64,000 bases of DNA from UBA3946 sp002385755. Its GTDB lineage: Bacteria > Bacillota_I > Bacilli_A > ML615J-28 > CAG-698. Within the stretch, counting starts at the first letter, position 1, and every line of letters starts with the position of its first letter. A model generated the notes under the pieces. The model saw only the letters and a list, made by a program, of their open reading frames with translations, did not search any database and was not told where the DNA came from. Position numbers and translations under genes: made by a program. Where the stretch lies: positions 246,883 to 310,882 of the forward strand of contig JBMNLX010000003.1 of NCBI GenBank assembly GCA_050953085.1, given 5' to 3'. Below are positions 8,509 through 17,545 of the stretch, piece by piece.

Positions 8509-8542
8509 CTAATTTATCACATTTCGCTCCGCGGCGCCATAT

Positions 8543-8564
8543 AAAAAGCCGGCGATAAGCCGGC
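8543..8564 (-). terminator. Intrinsic terminator after the SDR gene
   Basis: Stem GCCGGC/GCCGGC (8548-8553 and 8559-8564) with a 5-nt loop, followed on the minus strand by TTTTT. It lies 5 bp past the SDR stop. Confidence 0.8.
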
Positions 8565-8569
8565 GTATG

Positions 8570-9370
8570 CTAACCCATTTTTTTCAGAATAAAGTTTGTG
8601 GCTTTTTTGGGGTTCAATCGGTACAAAAAGTCGGTGAATTTCGCGTCCTGTCCCGCGAGCACTCGGAACCGATCCTTTTCCATCCCACGGACGATAATCT
8701 CGGCAGCCTCCCGCGGCGTGAGCATTTTATACGCTTTCTTCTTATTTCCCGCATCTTCTTCCGCGACCTTAAACTCCACGCCGGAATTGGCGGTAATATC
8801 GGTGGCGACGGCGCCCGGGAAGACAACCGTTACCTTCACGTTCGTGTCTTTCAATTCCGCGTACAATCCCTCGGTCAAAAGCTTAACCGCGGCTTTTGAC
8901 GCGCCGTATACCGATTGTCCCGGCACCGGCAAATAACCGCCCATGCTGGAAACGTTGACAATGTGAGCTTCCGGCCGCTTCAACAAATACGGCAAAAACG
9001 ACTTGACCATGTATATAGTCCCGTAAAAATTAACGTTCATCACGAACTCGATTTTTTTATAATCGAGATCGGCGACCTTCACGAACGGCTGAATTACGCC
9101 GGCGTTATTTATCACGCCGTCGACCGCGCCGTGTTTGGCGATGATTGCTTCCGGCAAAGCCTCGACCGCTTCCCGGTCCGTGATATCGATAACGTGAAGG
9201 GAAAGGTTGCCGTTCTTTTCCCCGGCAAGCTCGGCCGTTTGATCAAGATAATCTTTATTTATATCAATAGCCGCAACTTTAGCGCCCTTTTCCAATAGCA
9301 AAAGCGCGATCTCCCGACCGATGCCGTTTCCGCCGCCCGTTACCGCGATAACCTTGTTTTTAACTAACAT
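8570..9370 (-). CDS. SDR-family oxidoreductase
   Basis: Classical short-chain dehydrogenase of 266 aa. It has the cofactor loop 'VTGGGNGIGREIA', 'NNAG', the catalytic Ser in 'VNVSSMGGYLPVPG' and 'YGASKAAVK' (YxxxK). The substrate is unknown; the acidic residue after beta-strand 2 ('AAIDINKD') suggests NAD. GAGGAGGT lies before ATG 9370. It is bounded by its own promoter and terminator, so it is probably a single-gene unit. Confidence 0.88.
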   Translation of the reverse strand: MLVKNKVIAVTGGGNGIGREIALLLLEKGAKVAAIDINKDYLDQTAELAGEKNGNLSLHVIDITDREAVEALPEAIIAKHGAVDGVINNAGVIQPFVKVADLDYKKIEFVMNVNFYGTIYMVKSFLPYLLKRPEAHIVNVSSMGGYLPVPGQSVYGASKAAVKLLTEGLYAELKDTNVKVTVVFPGAVATDITANSGVEFKVAEEDAGNKKKAYKMLTPREAAEIIVRGMEKDRFRVLAGQDAKFTDFLYRLNPKKATNFILKKMG

Positions 9371-9406
9371 CTCGCACCTCCTCGGCGTTTTATTTTTCTA
9401 TTAATT

Positions 9407-9434
9407 ATTATACCATAATTTTGCGGCTATTCAA
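9407..9434 (-). promoter_or_regulatory. Predicted promoter of the SDR gene
   Basis: TTGAAT (complement 9429-9434), 16-bp spacer, TATAAT (complement 9407-9412). Confidence 0.6.
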
Positions 9435-9531
9435 GGAATATAATCATTCCGGTAACGATGAAAACATATTCACAAAAGCCGCGAAACTCAGGCGATTTCA
9501 AAATATCGCGTTAATATATTAAACTCTAATA

Positions 9532-9559
9532 TTTACATTTTTTGCAAATATGATATAGT
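9532..9559 (+). promoter_or_regulatory. Possible promoter of the DUF4349 pseudogene
   Basis: TTTACA (9532-9537), 16-bp spacer, TATAGT (9554-9559), 21 bp before the ancestral ATG. A modest match to consensus. Confidence 0.4.
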
Positions 9560-9580
9560 GGTATTGCCTGGAGGTAGTAA

Positions 9581-10377
9581 ATGGTAAAATAGATTTTTGG
9601 CATTTTAACCTGTATATTGATTATGGTTTGCCTCTGCGGATGCGCAGCGGAGAATTTTGATTCGGGGGAACAAGATACCGATACGGGCGACGAGATGAGT
9701 TTAACGATAGACGAACCCGAGCGAAAGATCATCAACACGGCGGAGGCGCGAATCATAACCGACGACCCGGACGCGACAGTCAAAAATATTCGCGTCTACG
9801 TTAGCGGCAAAGGCTGGTTCGACAAAGAAAATCATTCCGAAAAACAATCATATCTAATCGTCAGAATCAAAACGGAATACCTTGCCGAATTCATCGAGTC
9901 CCTTTATACGGGACGGTAAAAGACCTTAGCAAGGAAGCGACCGATATTTCGCTGCAGTACCAAGACACGGAAAATAAAATCAATTCTCTGCTTGCGGAAA
10001 AAGATCGCCTTAACGAATTGTACGCCGACGCGTCGATAGACGATATGATTTTAATCAACCAGCGGATCTCGGAAATTGATTTGCTTTTGGGTGAATTGCA
10101 GGGCGATCTAAACAGATATGACAGTTTGATTGAATACAGCACCGTTACCTTGACGATTCGCGCGTCAAAAAAAGCGGGCGACGCGCCCTTCGGGAAAAGA
10201 CTCGCCAACTCTTTCCGGAACGGTTTTACTGCCGTTGTTATATTCTTAAAATATTTGCTAATCGGTTTGGCGGTAATTTTGCCGGCGGCTATTATCTTAG
10301 GCCCGGTCGCGGTCGGCATCGTGGTCTTGCGCAATTATATCAAGAAAAAAAGAGTAAAAGAAAAAAAGGAGACTTGA
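9581..10377 (+). pseudogene. DUF4349 lipoprotein, decayed (early amber codon plus frameshift)
   Basis: An SD GGAGGTAGTAA leads to ATG 9581. The frame reads Met-Val-Lys-TAG and continues as a clear lipoprotein signal, 'IFGILTCILIMVCLCGC', then the DUF4349 N-terminal half to about 9919. Near 9901-9912 the homologous reading jumps to another frame: 'LYGTVKDLSKEATDISLQY', a coiled coil, 'VTLTIRAS' and a C-terminal membrane helix with a basic tail ending at 10377. One nonsense codon and one single-base indel therefore separate it from an intact gene of about 265 codons. DUF4349 proteins are surface lipoproteins with a C-terminal transmembrane helix and unknown role. Sequencing error could explain one lesion but hardly both. 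Confidence 0.75.
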
Positions 10378-10394
10378 CAAAGTCTTCTTTTTTT
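10361..10394 (+). terminator. Intrinsic terminator after the DUF4349 pseudogene
   Basis: Stem GGAGACTT/AAGTCTTC (10368-10375 and 10380-10387) flanked by A- and T-runs; it overlaps the stop codon region. Confidence 0.75.
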
Positions 10395-10426
10395 ATTGCC
10401 GGTATTAATAAAATAATCTAAACGTA

Positions 10427-11215
10427 TTATGAATCACCTAACAACCATTCCAAAAAACCGGGGAAACGCTTCTTCCAGGCTACCTCGTCATGAATCGCGC
10501 CTTCCGCGACACGCAGGGTCAATCCCGGCAGACCCAACTCTTTAAGAAGCCGGTAAACTTCAAGCGTGTCCTCGTAATAGCGTTTGCTGATCGCCTCATC
10601 CTCCCCGCCCTCGCGGGTTCCGACGTCAAGGTATACCCCGATCCGCGAATCGAAGTTTTCTTTAAGAAAAGACATCATCTCTTTCCTGGCGAACCAAAAC
10701 GCGGTCGAGAAGCAGCCGATTTTTCGGAATAGGCCGGGATACTTGAACCCGCAATAAAAGCTTAAAAAAGCCCCCATTGACGAGCCCGCCATATAACGCT
10801 CGCCGTCCGCGCGGTAGCGCCCCTCGATCAAAGGCAAAAGTTCCGTCGCCAGCCAAGCGGCGTATTTATCGCCCTCACCCCCGGCTTTCTCCATATTTAA
10901 AGCGGGCAGGAATTTATTTGTTTCCTTTCCGCGCCAAGGGCTGTACTCGTCAAAACGATGCCGGGGATCGGCGTCGATACCGACGATTATAATTCCTTTC
11001 CCCGTCTTTCGGGCAAACTCGTCGCATGCCAGGTGGGCGTCCCAAACCTTGCCGTAGCCGCTCGCGGCGACGGAAAACAAATTATGTCCGTCGTGCATAT
11101 ATAAAACCGGATAGCGGAAATTTCCCTTCCCGTAATCGGAAGGCAGGCAAACGCGGATCGTTCTTTTCCGTTTGAGAGCCGTTATAGTTACGGGGAATGT
11201 TTCGATAAGCGCCAT
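10427..11215 (-). CDS. Alpha/beta-hydrolase, putative esterase (Esterase D/Fes-like)
   Basis: A 262-aa cytoplasmic serine hydrolase of the PF00756-type. Visible features are 'YPVLYMHDGHNLF' (oxyanion region), nucleophile Ser in 'YMAGSSMGAFLS', an acidic residue region around 'YLDVGTREGGEDE', and His in 'EGAIHDEVAWKKR'. Relatives deacylate glycan-linked esters or hydrolyse enterobactin-type esters, so a carbohydrate-ester role next to the glycan operon is possible but unproven. The start is ATG 11215, preceded by GAAAGGAG; the longer reading from 11263 has no SD. A terminator separates it from the operon upstream, so it may be expressed by read-through or its own weak promoter. Confidence 0.78.
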   Translation of the reverse strand: MALIETFPVTITALKRKRTIRVCLPSDYGKGNFRYPVLYMHDGHNLFSVAASGYGKVWDAHLACDEFARKTGKGIIIVGIDADPRHRFDEYSPWRGKETNKFLPALNMEKAGGEGDKYAAWLATELLPLIEGRYRADGERYMAGSSMGAFLSFYCGFKYPGLFRKIGCFSTAFWFARKEMMSFLKENFDSRIGVYLDVGTREGGEDEAISKRYYEDTLEVYRLLKELGLPGLTLRVAEGAIHDEVAWKKRFPGFLEWLLGDS

Positions 11216-11231
11216 TTTAACTCCTTTCGGG

Positions 11232-11260
11232 GAAAAACGGGGAGAAAACTTTCTCCCCGT
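11232..11260 (-). terminator. Intrinsic terminator at the end of the corrinoid/glycan operon
   Basis: Stem ACGGGGAGAA/TTCTCCCCGT (11237-11246 and 11251-11260) followed on the minus strand by TTTTT. It lies 30 bp after the stop at 11290. Confidence 0.8.
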
Positions 11261-11289
11261 CATTCGTTTTTAAGTCCATAAATGCAACG

Positions 11290-12279
11290 CTACGCTCCAT
11301 AATAGCCGCGAATGAGATTAAAATACAGTTTAATGCTATTCCAATCGGCGGCGGGCGGGATATCGCAACCCGAGGATATAACGAAATTCGGGTGGCGGCC
11401 GCACTTATCAAGCAAACCCGTCGTCACTCTGATTAGTTCCTCGTCGCTTTCGCCGCTAAAAAGGGTCGGGTTAATATTTCCCATCACGAGACGATCGGCG
11501 GGAATCTCCGCCAGGGCGTCGCGGATGTCGATGCTGTTGCCGAAATGGTAGACATCGGCTCCGACGGCGACAATTTCCGGAAGAAGGGGAATAACATTGC
11601 CGCAATTATGATAAACCACTATAAAATCATTATCGCTAACTTTTTCAAATATTTCCTTAATGTAATCGGACGAAAACTCCCGGCAAAATTGCGGGTTTAA
11701 AAGACCCGCCGCCGGCTCCGCCATAACGACGCCGCCGGCGCCCGCTTCTTTAAAAGCTTGAATATACGCGCCAATATAACTGGAAGCCTTTCGCAGGAGA
11801 AGGTGAACCGTCTCCGGGTCTTCGTAACAGTTAATCATCGCCTCGGTCATTCCCATTAGCCTGCCGGCGAGGGAAAAAGGCCCGATCGCGCCCGCGAAAA
11901 CGGGGCGGTCTTTAATTTCGCCGGCGGCTTGACGGACGCCCTCGACGTAAATCCCGTCGCGCTTTAAGCCGACGTTCGGGACCGCAAGTTTCTCGGCGTC
12001 TTTTCTGTCCTTCACCAAACGGCCGATAACCGTCGGGACGTCGGCGTCAAAAAACCTGATTTCTGAACCGAACGCCTCGGCCTCGACCGATAAATCCATC
12101 ATGCTTAAGGCGGCGCTGGTCGGGTAAAGGTCGGCGATCGCCCGCATTGCCCGCGCCTGAAGGGGCGCCGAATGGACTAATTCCTTGATCGTGATGCCCA
12201 GCAAACGGGCGGCGGGAAAAAAGAGAATCGGCGTCGTCTTGCTTTTATCCCGCGTTTGCCTTAAGATCCAATTTTTCAT
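11290..12279 (-). CDS. UroD-superfamily methyltransferase, MtaA-like (copy 1)
   Basis: A 329-aa TIM-barrel protein of the uroporphyrinogen-decarboxylase superfamily. It keeps the zinc-ligand pattern of methylcobamide methyltransferases: His224-x-Cys226 in 'VVYHNCGNV' and Cys305 in 'VISSGCDIPP'. The Arg/Asp residues of true HemE are not evident. In characterised relatives (MtaA, MtbA) the zinc activates a thiol or other acceptor for the methyl group on a corrinoid protein; the acceptor here is unknown. It is the last gene of the operon, with GAGGAG before its ATG and 33 bp after copy 2. The corrinoid protein in the same operon is the likely partner. Confidence 0.82.
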   Translation of the reverse strand: MKNWILRQTRDKSKTTPILFFPAARLLGITIKELVHSAPLQARAMRAIADLYPTSAALSMMDLSVEAEAFGSEIRFFDADVPTVIGRLVKDRKDAEKLAVPNVGLKRDGIYVEGVRQAAGEIKDRPVFAGAIGPFSLAGRLMGMTEAMINCYEDPETVHLLLRKASSYIGAYIQAFKEAGAGGVVMAEPAAGLLNPQFCREFSSDYIKEIFEKVSDNDFIVVYHNCGNVIPLLPEIVAVGADVYHFGNSIDIRDALAEIPADRLVMGNINPTLFSGESDEELIRVTTGLLDKCGRHPNFVISSGCDIPPAADWNSIKLYFNLIRGYYGA

Positions 12280-12312
12280 ATTCTTTGCACTCCTCGCGTT
12301 ACTACAAAATCA

Positions 12313-13353
12313 TTATTCCATATCCAGAGCCGCGCGTAGCATCGCCAGATAATTTTCATCGGGAATAAAATCGGGGATGCTGTTACCGCTGCCGAGAGCG
12401 AACCCGCCCGTCGCAGCCGTCATTTCCAACAATCTCCGCGAACGATCATACACTTCCCCGGGCGTCGCCCGGGAGAGAAAATCGACGTCAATGCCGCCGA
12501 TGACCGCGATCTTTCCGCGCAATTCGGCGTAAGCTTTTTCCACCGGGACGATTTTATCTTCGTACGAATGGCGGCCGTCGAATTTCATGTCGTAAATGAT
12601 ATCGTCGATAATGTCGTGATAATAGCCGCATGAATGAAGGATAGCCGGGCGCCCGGAATCATGAGCCGCGCGAACGATTTTTTTATACCAAGGGAAAACA
12701 TACTTGCGCAGGTGCGCCGGGGATAGCATCGTCGCCGAGTGAAATCCCCAGTCATCGTTACAAATGATCGCGCCGATTTCGTCGTATTCAAGACATTTCA
12801 AAAAGTATTCATAGATTATCCGGCCGATATTATTAAAAATCTCTTCCGCGAGTTCCGGATCGTCATAGAGCAAATAACAAAGGTTATCAAAGCCGACGAC
12901 GCCGATGGCGTTTTCCAAAATGCCGTCATGGCTGAAAACGATAAATTTCGCGCCGGGATGCAAGTGTTTTCCGGCCCGCGCGATTATCGAGAAGTCGGCG
13001 TTCTCGACGCGGGGCCAGACATAGCGGTCAAACGATTCCCTGTCGGTAATGAGAGCTTCCTCGTTCAACGATTTCGTCTGGGCGGCGGGATGATCCCCCG
13101 TCCGGCGGGGGAATTCCATCCCCCGCACGATAATCGGGGCGAAATCATAACCGCCGTTCTCAAAAGCCTTAATATTGGAGACCACCCGCGAAAATTCGGT
13201 TTCGGCATTGTAATGCTCCCCGGCGAGCAATTTAGTTTTTTCCTCGCCGATTATAAATTCAAACAATACCGGCCGCGGCGGCGTTTCTTTTTTCAGAACC
13301 GATACCAAATTGGCGAAATTCGGTTCGCGCGTCTTGTTTCTTAACATATTCAT
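12313..13353 (-). CDS. UroD-superfamily protein, putative corrinoid methyltransferase (copy 2)
   Basis: A 346-aa UroD-fold protein. It keeps His240-x-Cys242 in 'AILHSCGYYHD', but the third ligand position reads 'GSGNSIPDFIP', with Asn instead of Cys. This variant is common in UroD-like proteins encoded near corrinoid proteins in anaerobes. 'HDGILENAIGVVGF' and 'CNDDWGF' line the predicted pocket. It may be a substrate-specific demethylase (MT1-type) or a variant acceptor enzyme. It starts 12 bp after the repeat lipoprotein gene; the SD is weak, so coupling to the upstream gene is possible. Distinct in sequence from copies 1 and 3. Confidence 0.75.
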   Translation of the reverse strand: MNMLRNKTREPNFANLVSVLKKETPPRPVLFEFIIGEEKTKLLAGEHYNAETEFSRVVSNIKAFENGGYDFAPIIVRGMEFPRRTGDHPAAQTKSLNEEALITDRESFDRYVWPRVENADFSIIARAGKHLHPGAKFIVFSHDGILENAIGVVGFDNLCYLLYDDPELAEEIFNNIGRIIYEYFLKCLEYDEIGAIICNDDWGFHSATMLSPAHLRKYVFPWYKKIVRAAHDSGRPAILHSCGYYHDIIDDIIYDMKFDGRHSYEDKIVPVEKAYAELRGKIAVIGGIDVDFLSRATPGEVYDRSRRLLEMTAATGGFALGSGNSIPDFIPDENYLAMLRAALDME

Positions 13354-13365
13354 GGTTCAAATTTC

Positions 13366-14364
13366 TTATTTTTTCTCATATGTAGTTACTTTAGTGGCGG
13401 CGTTATAGGTGAATAGATATGTGCCGGCTTCGTAAGTGATCTCGGTAGCGTCGCCCATGCCTGCGGCCGCGCCGTCAAACTTATATTGCTCGCCCGCTCC
13501 CCATCTTTCGCCCCACTCGTCGTCATACCATTTGCGCGAGACGCAAACGGTAAAGTCGGAAGTGTCGCCTTCGTCAAACGTGACGGTCAAAGTATAGATT
13601 CCTTCTTCTTCCGTTTCCAAGAAAACGAAAGCATTTTCGCCGTCGATCGCCCAGCCGTTAAACTTTCCGTAAAGCCGGGGCAGGGCATACGCGTCGACAA
13701 AGCCGTCTTCTAACTTCCCGTAAGAAGATTCTTTCGTCGCGCTGTTATAAGTGAAAAGATATTTTCCCGCTTCGTAAGTTATTTCAGTGACGTCGCCCAT
13801 ACCGGCGGCAGCGCCGTCAAACTTGTACTGCTCGTGAGCGCCCCATCTTTGGCCCCATTCGTCGTCGTACCACTTCCGCGAGAGGCAAACGGTAAAGTCG
13901 GAGGTGTCACCTTCTTCAAACTCAACGATCGCTTCGTACACGCCGTCCCCGTCCGGGTCGGTGAGCGCAACGGCGGCCTCGCCGTCAATCGCCCAGCCGT
14001 TGAATTTGCCGTAAAGGCGGGGACTCGCGTACTCGTGAACGACCCCATCCTCAAGTTTCACGTATTCCGTCGTTTTAGTCGCGCTGTCATACGCGAACAA
14101 ATACTTACCGGCTTCATAGGTAATCTCCGAAGCGTCGCCCATGCCTGCCGGAGCGCCGTCAAGTTTGTATTGCTCATGCGCTCCCCATCTTTGACCCCAC
14201 TGGTCGTCATACCATTTCCGCGAAACGCAAACGGTGAAGTCGGAAGTGTCGCCTTCCTCAAACTCGATCTCCGCGGTATAGATACCGTCCCCGTCCGGGT
14301 CGCTCATAACGATCGCCGTCTCGCCGTCGATCGCCCAGCCGTTAAACTTCCCGTAAAGGCGGGG
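13366..14364 (-). repeat. Three tandem 342-bp in-gene repeats
   Basis: Units at 14364-14023, 14022-13681 and 13680-13366 (the last shorter) encode the 114-aa repeats of the lipoprotein. They are close enough at DNA level to allow unit gain or loss by recombination. Confidence 0.85.
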
Positions 14365-15006
14365 ATCAAGTTCCTCTATAATATCCTCTTTCATGACGAG
14401 CTCGTCGGTAATAAGCAACTCTTCCGGGTCAAACCGCACGGTAAGGGTGCCGTTCGCCCAATGCCAGATCGAACCCAGTCCGCCGCCGGTCGGGGACGCG
14501 GGAGCCGGATTGATATAATAGTTGTCGACGCCGTAGCAGACTTCCCATGTGCCATCGGTAACCTTGTAGTAATGGCCGTCGTAAGTCTTATCGCGATTAT
14601 CATCGGTCAGTTCCACGGTAAAGGTATAGATCCCGTCCTCTCCCTTTTCCATAACGTAGTCGGGGTCATCGGGCGCGTAGTTATTGAAACTCCCGCCGAG
14701 ATACCACACGACGTCCGCTTCGACTTCCCTCCATTTGGCGTAAAGAACAAAACTAGCTTCGACTTCGAGACTGAAATCATATGGCTCCTCGTCGTCTTCG
14801 TTCTTGAACCATCCCAAGAACTCATACCCGGCGCGGGTCGGCGCCAGCGGCTCGGTCGCCTTGTCTCCCTTCGCGAGTTCCTGCGCGGCGGGGCCGGCCG
14901 GAGCTCCCTCGTAATTTAGATCGAACTCGACGGTATACTTGGTCTCGCCGCAACCGCTAAGCAAAATACCGCCGATAAGCAAGAAAAGTATAAAAAATTT
15001 CTTCAT
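13366..15006 (-). CDS. Surface lipoprotein with B-repeat and three tandem sugar-binding-like repeats
   Basis: A 546-aa lipoprotein. Signal peptide and lipobox 'GGILLSGC' put the lipidated Cys at about residue 19. Residues about 25-93 form an InlB-type B-repeat ('LGWFKNEDDEEPYDF', 'LYAKW'). An early-set/pullulanase-like module follows ('VVWYLGGSFNNYAPDD'). Then come three near-identical repeats of 114 aa starting at about 215, 329 and 443, each with 'PRLYGKFNGWAIDGE', 'GDTSDFTVC', 'SRKWYDD' and 'EITYEAG'. The aromatic-rich pattern suggests starch/maltodextrin binding at the cell surface. The start at 15006 (Met4 of the longer reading) is preferred for its upstream AAAGGA/GGAG spacing. Gene order puts it directly after the amylase, fitting a glycan-capture role. 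Confidence 0.78.
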   Translation of the reverse strand: MKKFFILFLLIGGILLSGCGETKYTVEFDLNYEGAPAGPAAQELAKGDKATEPLAPTRAGYEFLGWFKNEDDEEPYDFSLEVEASFVLYAKWREVEADVVWYLGGSFNNYAPDDPDYVMEKGEDGIYTFTVELTDDNRDKTYDGHYYKVTDGTWEVCYGVDNYYINPAPASPTGGGLGSIWHWANGTLTVRFDPEELLITDELVMKEDIIEELDPRLYGKFNGWAIDGETAIVMSDPDGDGIYTAEIEFEEGDTSDFTVCVSRKWYDDQWGQRWGAHEQYKLDGAPAGMGDASEITYEAGKYLFAYDSATKTTEYVKLEDGVVHEYASPRLYGKFNGWAIDGEAAVALTDPDGDGVYEAIVEFEEGDTSDFTVCLSRKWYDDEWGQRWGAHEQYKFDGAAAGMGDVTEITYEAGKYLFTYNSATKESSYGKLEDGFVDAYALPRLYGKFNGWAIDGENAFVFLETEEEGIYTLTVTFDEGDTSDFTVCVSRKWYDDEWGERWGAGEQYKFDGAAAGMGDATEITYEAGTYLFTYNAATKVTTYEKK

Positions 15007-15027
15007 CTTCTCCATCCTTTCTTTTTT

Positions 15028-16710
15028 TTATGATCCGATTATAAATCCATACGGGCCGATAGCGGGACAATTATCAACTTCGATTAATTTCCCGATCTGA
15101 ATTTCCTTAAAATCAAAAACAAACTTCTCCGGCGCGGGGCCGAAATTAACGGCGACGACCACCGCGTCCGTCCCGTGAGATCTCTTAAAAGCCAAGAAAC
15201 GCGGGCCGGCAGCCAAAAGAGTCATGTCCCCCTTTTTCAACGCGGGCGAGCTTTCCCGAAAACGGCAGACCGCGCGGATAAACTCCAACTCTTCCTTGCC
15301 GGTCGCTTCCCACGGGAAAGCCCGACGATTGTCGGGATCCTCGTCGCCTTCAAGGCCGACTTCGTCGCCGTAATAAATGAGCGGCATCCCTTCAAATGTC
15401 AAAGTCAGGGCCAAGGCCAGGTAATGAATTCTCTCGTCCGCAATCGCCGTTCGGAAACGCGCGGTATCGTGCGAACCGATTAAATTGACGAGATAATTAA
15501 ACGACGGCGTTTTATAAAGCATCTTGTTCCCGCAAATCTTCCGCCAAAAAGCGAGAGCGTCAATCTTCCCGCGGGCGAATTCGATAAGCCATTGCCGGTA
15601 TTTATAATTGGTTACCGTGTCAAACTGATCGCCCTGCATCCATTTCGAGGCGTGATTCCACACCTCGCCGAAAATTAATATATCGGGTTTTACCGCTTTT
15701 AGTTTCCGGCGAAACTCGCGCCAGAAACTTGACGCGACCTCGTCCGCGACATCGAGCCGCCAACCGTCGATATCCAACTTTTCTGTCCAGTAGCGCGCGA
15801 CGTCTGTCAAATAAGCGATTACTTCGGGATTGGCGGTATTAAAACGCGGCATCTCCGGCACCGCCCCGGCGAAAGTGTCGTAGTTACAGCGGCTGGCGTC
15901 GACGGGAAAATCGTAAATGTAAAACCAGTCGCGATAAGGTGAGGACGCTCCTTTTTCGATAACGTCGCGGAACAACTCGTTTTCCGCGCTGCAATGATTA
16001 AAAACGCAATCCAAAACGATCTTCATGCCCTTGGCGTGGGCCGCATCCACCAATTCTTTAAGACCTTCCTCGCCGCCGTAAATTTCCTCGATTTTATAAT
16101 AATCGGCAACGTCGTATTTATGATAGGAAGGCGAGTAAAACAGAGGGCTCAAATACAATATCTTGGCGCCGAGCGACCGTAAATAATCAAGTTTCTTGAT
16201 GATCCCGGCAAAATCCCCGCCGTAATAAGCGCCTCGGTCGGGCGGGGCGCCCCACATTTTTACCCCCGGCGGGTTGTTAAGGGGGTCGCCGTCGTAAAAA
16301 CGGTCGATCCATATTTGATAGATTATCTCCCCCTCCGCCCAGGCGGGCGGGGCGATAATATCGCAAGCGTTAACGGCCGGATAATAGAAATAATTGCGGG
16401 GCGCGGGGTTTTTCATAACGCCGTCGGCGGTATAAGCGAAAACATCCGCTCCCGCGCGAAGCTCGAAATAATACTTGAAATGCCTCTCCTTGACCGCGAG
16501 CGTCGCTTCATAAAGCGCGTGAACGCCGTCGTCAAGGATTATCTTCATTTCCTTTTCAAAGATCTCGGGCCCGTGATCATAGAGATTTTTAAAGAAAACT
16601 TTAACTTTAGAGAAAACATTGCTCCGGACCCTGATCCGGACGTTTATCTTATCCGCGGCGACGGGATAAGCAAACAAGTAGTCGGAAAAATGTACGATGT
16701 CGTAAAGCAT
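15028..16710 (-). CDS. GH13 alpha-amylase-family enzyme (neopullulanase/cyclomaltodextrinase-like)
   Basis: A 560-aa intracellular glycoside hydrolase without signal peptide. Residues about 1-115 are an N-terminal beta-domain of CBM34 type. The (beta/alpha)8 barrel has region I 'VLDCVFNHC', the nucleophile Asp in 'GWRLDVADE', the acid Glu in 'IFGEVWNHA' and the stabiliser Asp in 'LIGSHDTAR'. 'EIIYQIWIDRFYDGD' is the family entry motif. It likely hydrolyses imported maltodextrin-type oligosaccharides (alpha-1,4 and perhaps alpha-1,6). It is separated by 1 bp from malG, showing tight coupling to the transporter. Confidence 0.88.
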   Translation of the reverse strand: MLYDIVHFSDYLFAYPVAADKINVRIRVRSNVFSKVKVFFKNLYDHGPEIFEKEMKIILDDGVHALYEATLAVKERHFKYYFELRAGADVFAYTADGVMKNPAPRNYFYYPAVNACDIIAPPAWAEGEIIYQIWIDRFYDGDPLNNPPGVKMWGAPPDRGAYYGGDFAGIIKKLDYLRSLGAKILYLSPLFYSPSYHKYDVADYYKIEEIYGGEEGLKELVDAAHAKGMKIVLDCVFNHCSAENELFRDVIEKGASSPYRDWFYIYDFPVDASRCNYDTFAGAVPEMPRFNTANPEVIAYLTDVARYWTEKLDIDGWRLDVADEVASSFWREFRRKLKAVKPDILIFGEVWNHASKWMQGDQFDTVTNYKYRQWLIEFARGKIDALAFWRKICGNKMLYKTPSFNYLVNLIGSHDTARFRTAIADERIHYLALALTLTFEGMPLIYYGDEVGLEGDEDPDNRRAFPWEATGKEELEFIRAVCRFRESSPALKKGDMTLLAAGPRFLAFKRSHGTDAVVVAVNFGPAPEKFVFDFKEIQIGKLIEVDNCPAIGPYGFIIGS

Positions 16711-16711
16711 T

Positions 16712-17536
16712 TTATTTCCCGCCGCCCTCGGTCAAACCGCCGATAAAATTCTTCTGTAATGAATAGAACAGGATAATCATCGGGATGCTCCCCAATACCG
16801 CGCCGGCGCAATAAATGCTCCAGTTGATGCCGTATTGCCCGGTAATCATGCTTTGCAAGCCGACGGCAAGCGGCATCGCCTCGACGTTCGTTGTCATCAC
16901 GGCGCTCGCGATCGTGTACTCGTTATAAGCGATGACGAAACTCTGGATCGCGACAATCGCGAGCATCGGTTTAGCGAGCGGCAAAGTGATCTTGGTGAGA
17001 ATCTGAAAGACCGAAGCCCCGTCCATCATCGCCGCCTCGTCAATCTCGTAAGGAATGGAATCAAAATAACCCTTCGCGAGCATCACGAGCCCGGCCGAAG
17101 CAAGCGTGCAGTTGACGATCACCAACCCCATCATCCGGTTCAAAAGTCCCAGGCGCACAAAAATTTGAAAAATCGAGACCATCGACAAAGTCAAGGGGAA
17201 AATCTGAATCAATAAAACAAAATTAAACAACTTCCGCTTACCGTAAAACTTCAGACGGGAAAAAACGTAGACAGAAACGGAAACCAATATGACGGCCGCT
17301 ATCATCGTCAAGGTGGCGATTAAGAGGGAATTTCCCAGCCAGTTAAGAAATTTCGTTTCCGTAAACAGCCGCTTGAAATTATCGAGCGTGAACCCCTCGG
17401 GAATAAACGTGTTCGTGGAAATAACGTTCTTGCCGAGGGCGATAAGGACGATATAAACAAACGGGAAAAGCGTGATGATCGCCAACATAAACAATAACGC
17501 GTGCAAGAATACCCTGGAAATAATTTTCTTTCGCAT
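16712..17536 (-). CDS. Carbohydrate ABC transporter permease, MalG-type
   Basis: A 274-aa inner-membrane permease with about six transmembrane helices. The EAA loop is 'YEIDEAAMMDGASVFQILTKITLPLAKP', which contacts the shared ATPase. It forms the CUT1 sugar importer with the MalE-MalF fusion. The ATG at 17536 is chosen because AGGTGA lies 5 nt upstream; the GTG at 17545 directly after the malEF stop is an alternative. No MalK/MsmK ATPase is encoded in the window, so an ATPase encoded elsewhere must energise the system. Confidence 0.88.
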   Translation of the reverse strand: MRKKIISRVFLHALLFMLAIITLFPFVYIVLIALGKNVISTNTFIPEGFTLDNFKRLFTETKFLNWLGNSLLIATLTMIAAVILVSVSVYVFSRLKFYGKRKLFNFVLLIQIFPLTLSMVSIFQIFVRLGLLNRMMGLVIVNCTLASAGLVMLAKGYFDSIPYEIDEAAMMDGASVFQILTKITLPLAKPMLAIVAIQSFVIAYNEYTIASAVMTTNVEAMPLAVGLQSMITGQYGINWSIYCAGAVLGSIPMIILFYSLQKNFIGGLTEGGGK

Positions 17537-17545
17537 TCTTTTCAC

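Noticed and set aside
8441..8510. T-box leader for proS
   Set aside because: The predicted leader is about 30 nt, too short for a T-box, and no T-box sequence or terminator is present.
13834..14919. 361-aa plus-strand open frame across the repeat lipoprotein
   Set aside because: It is antisense to a clear lipoprotein gene, arises from its repetitive G+C-rich codons, and has no SD or recognisable domain.
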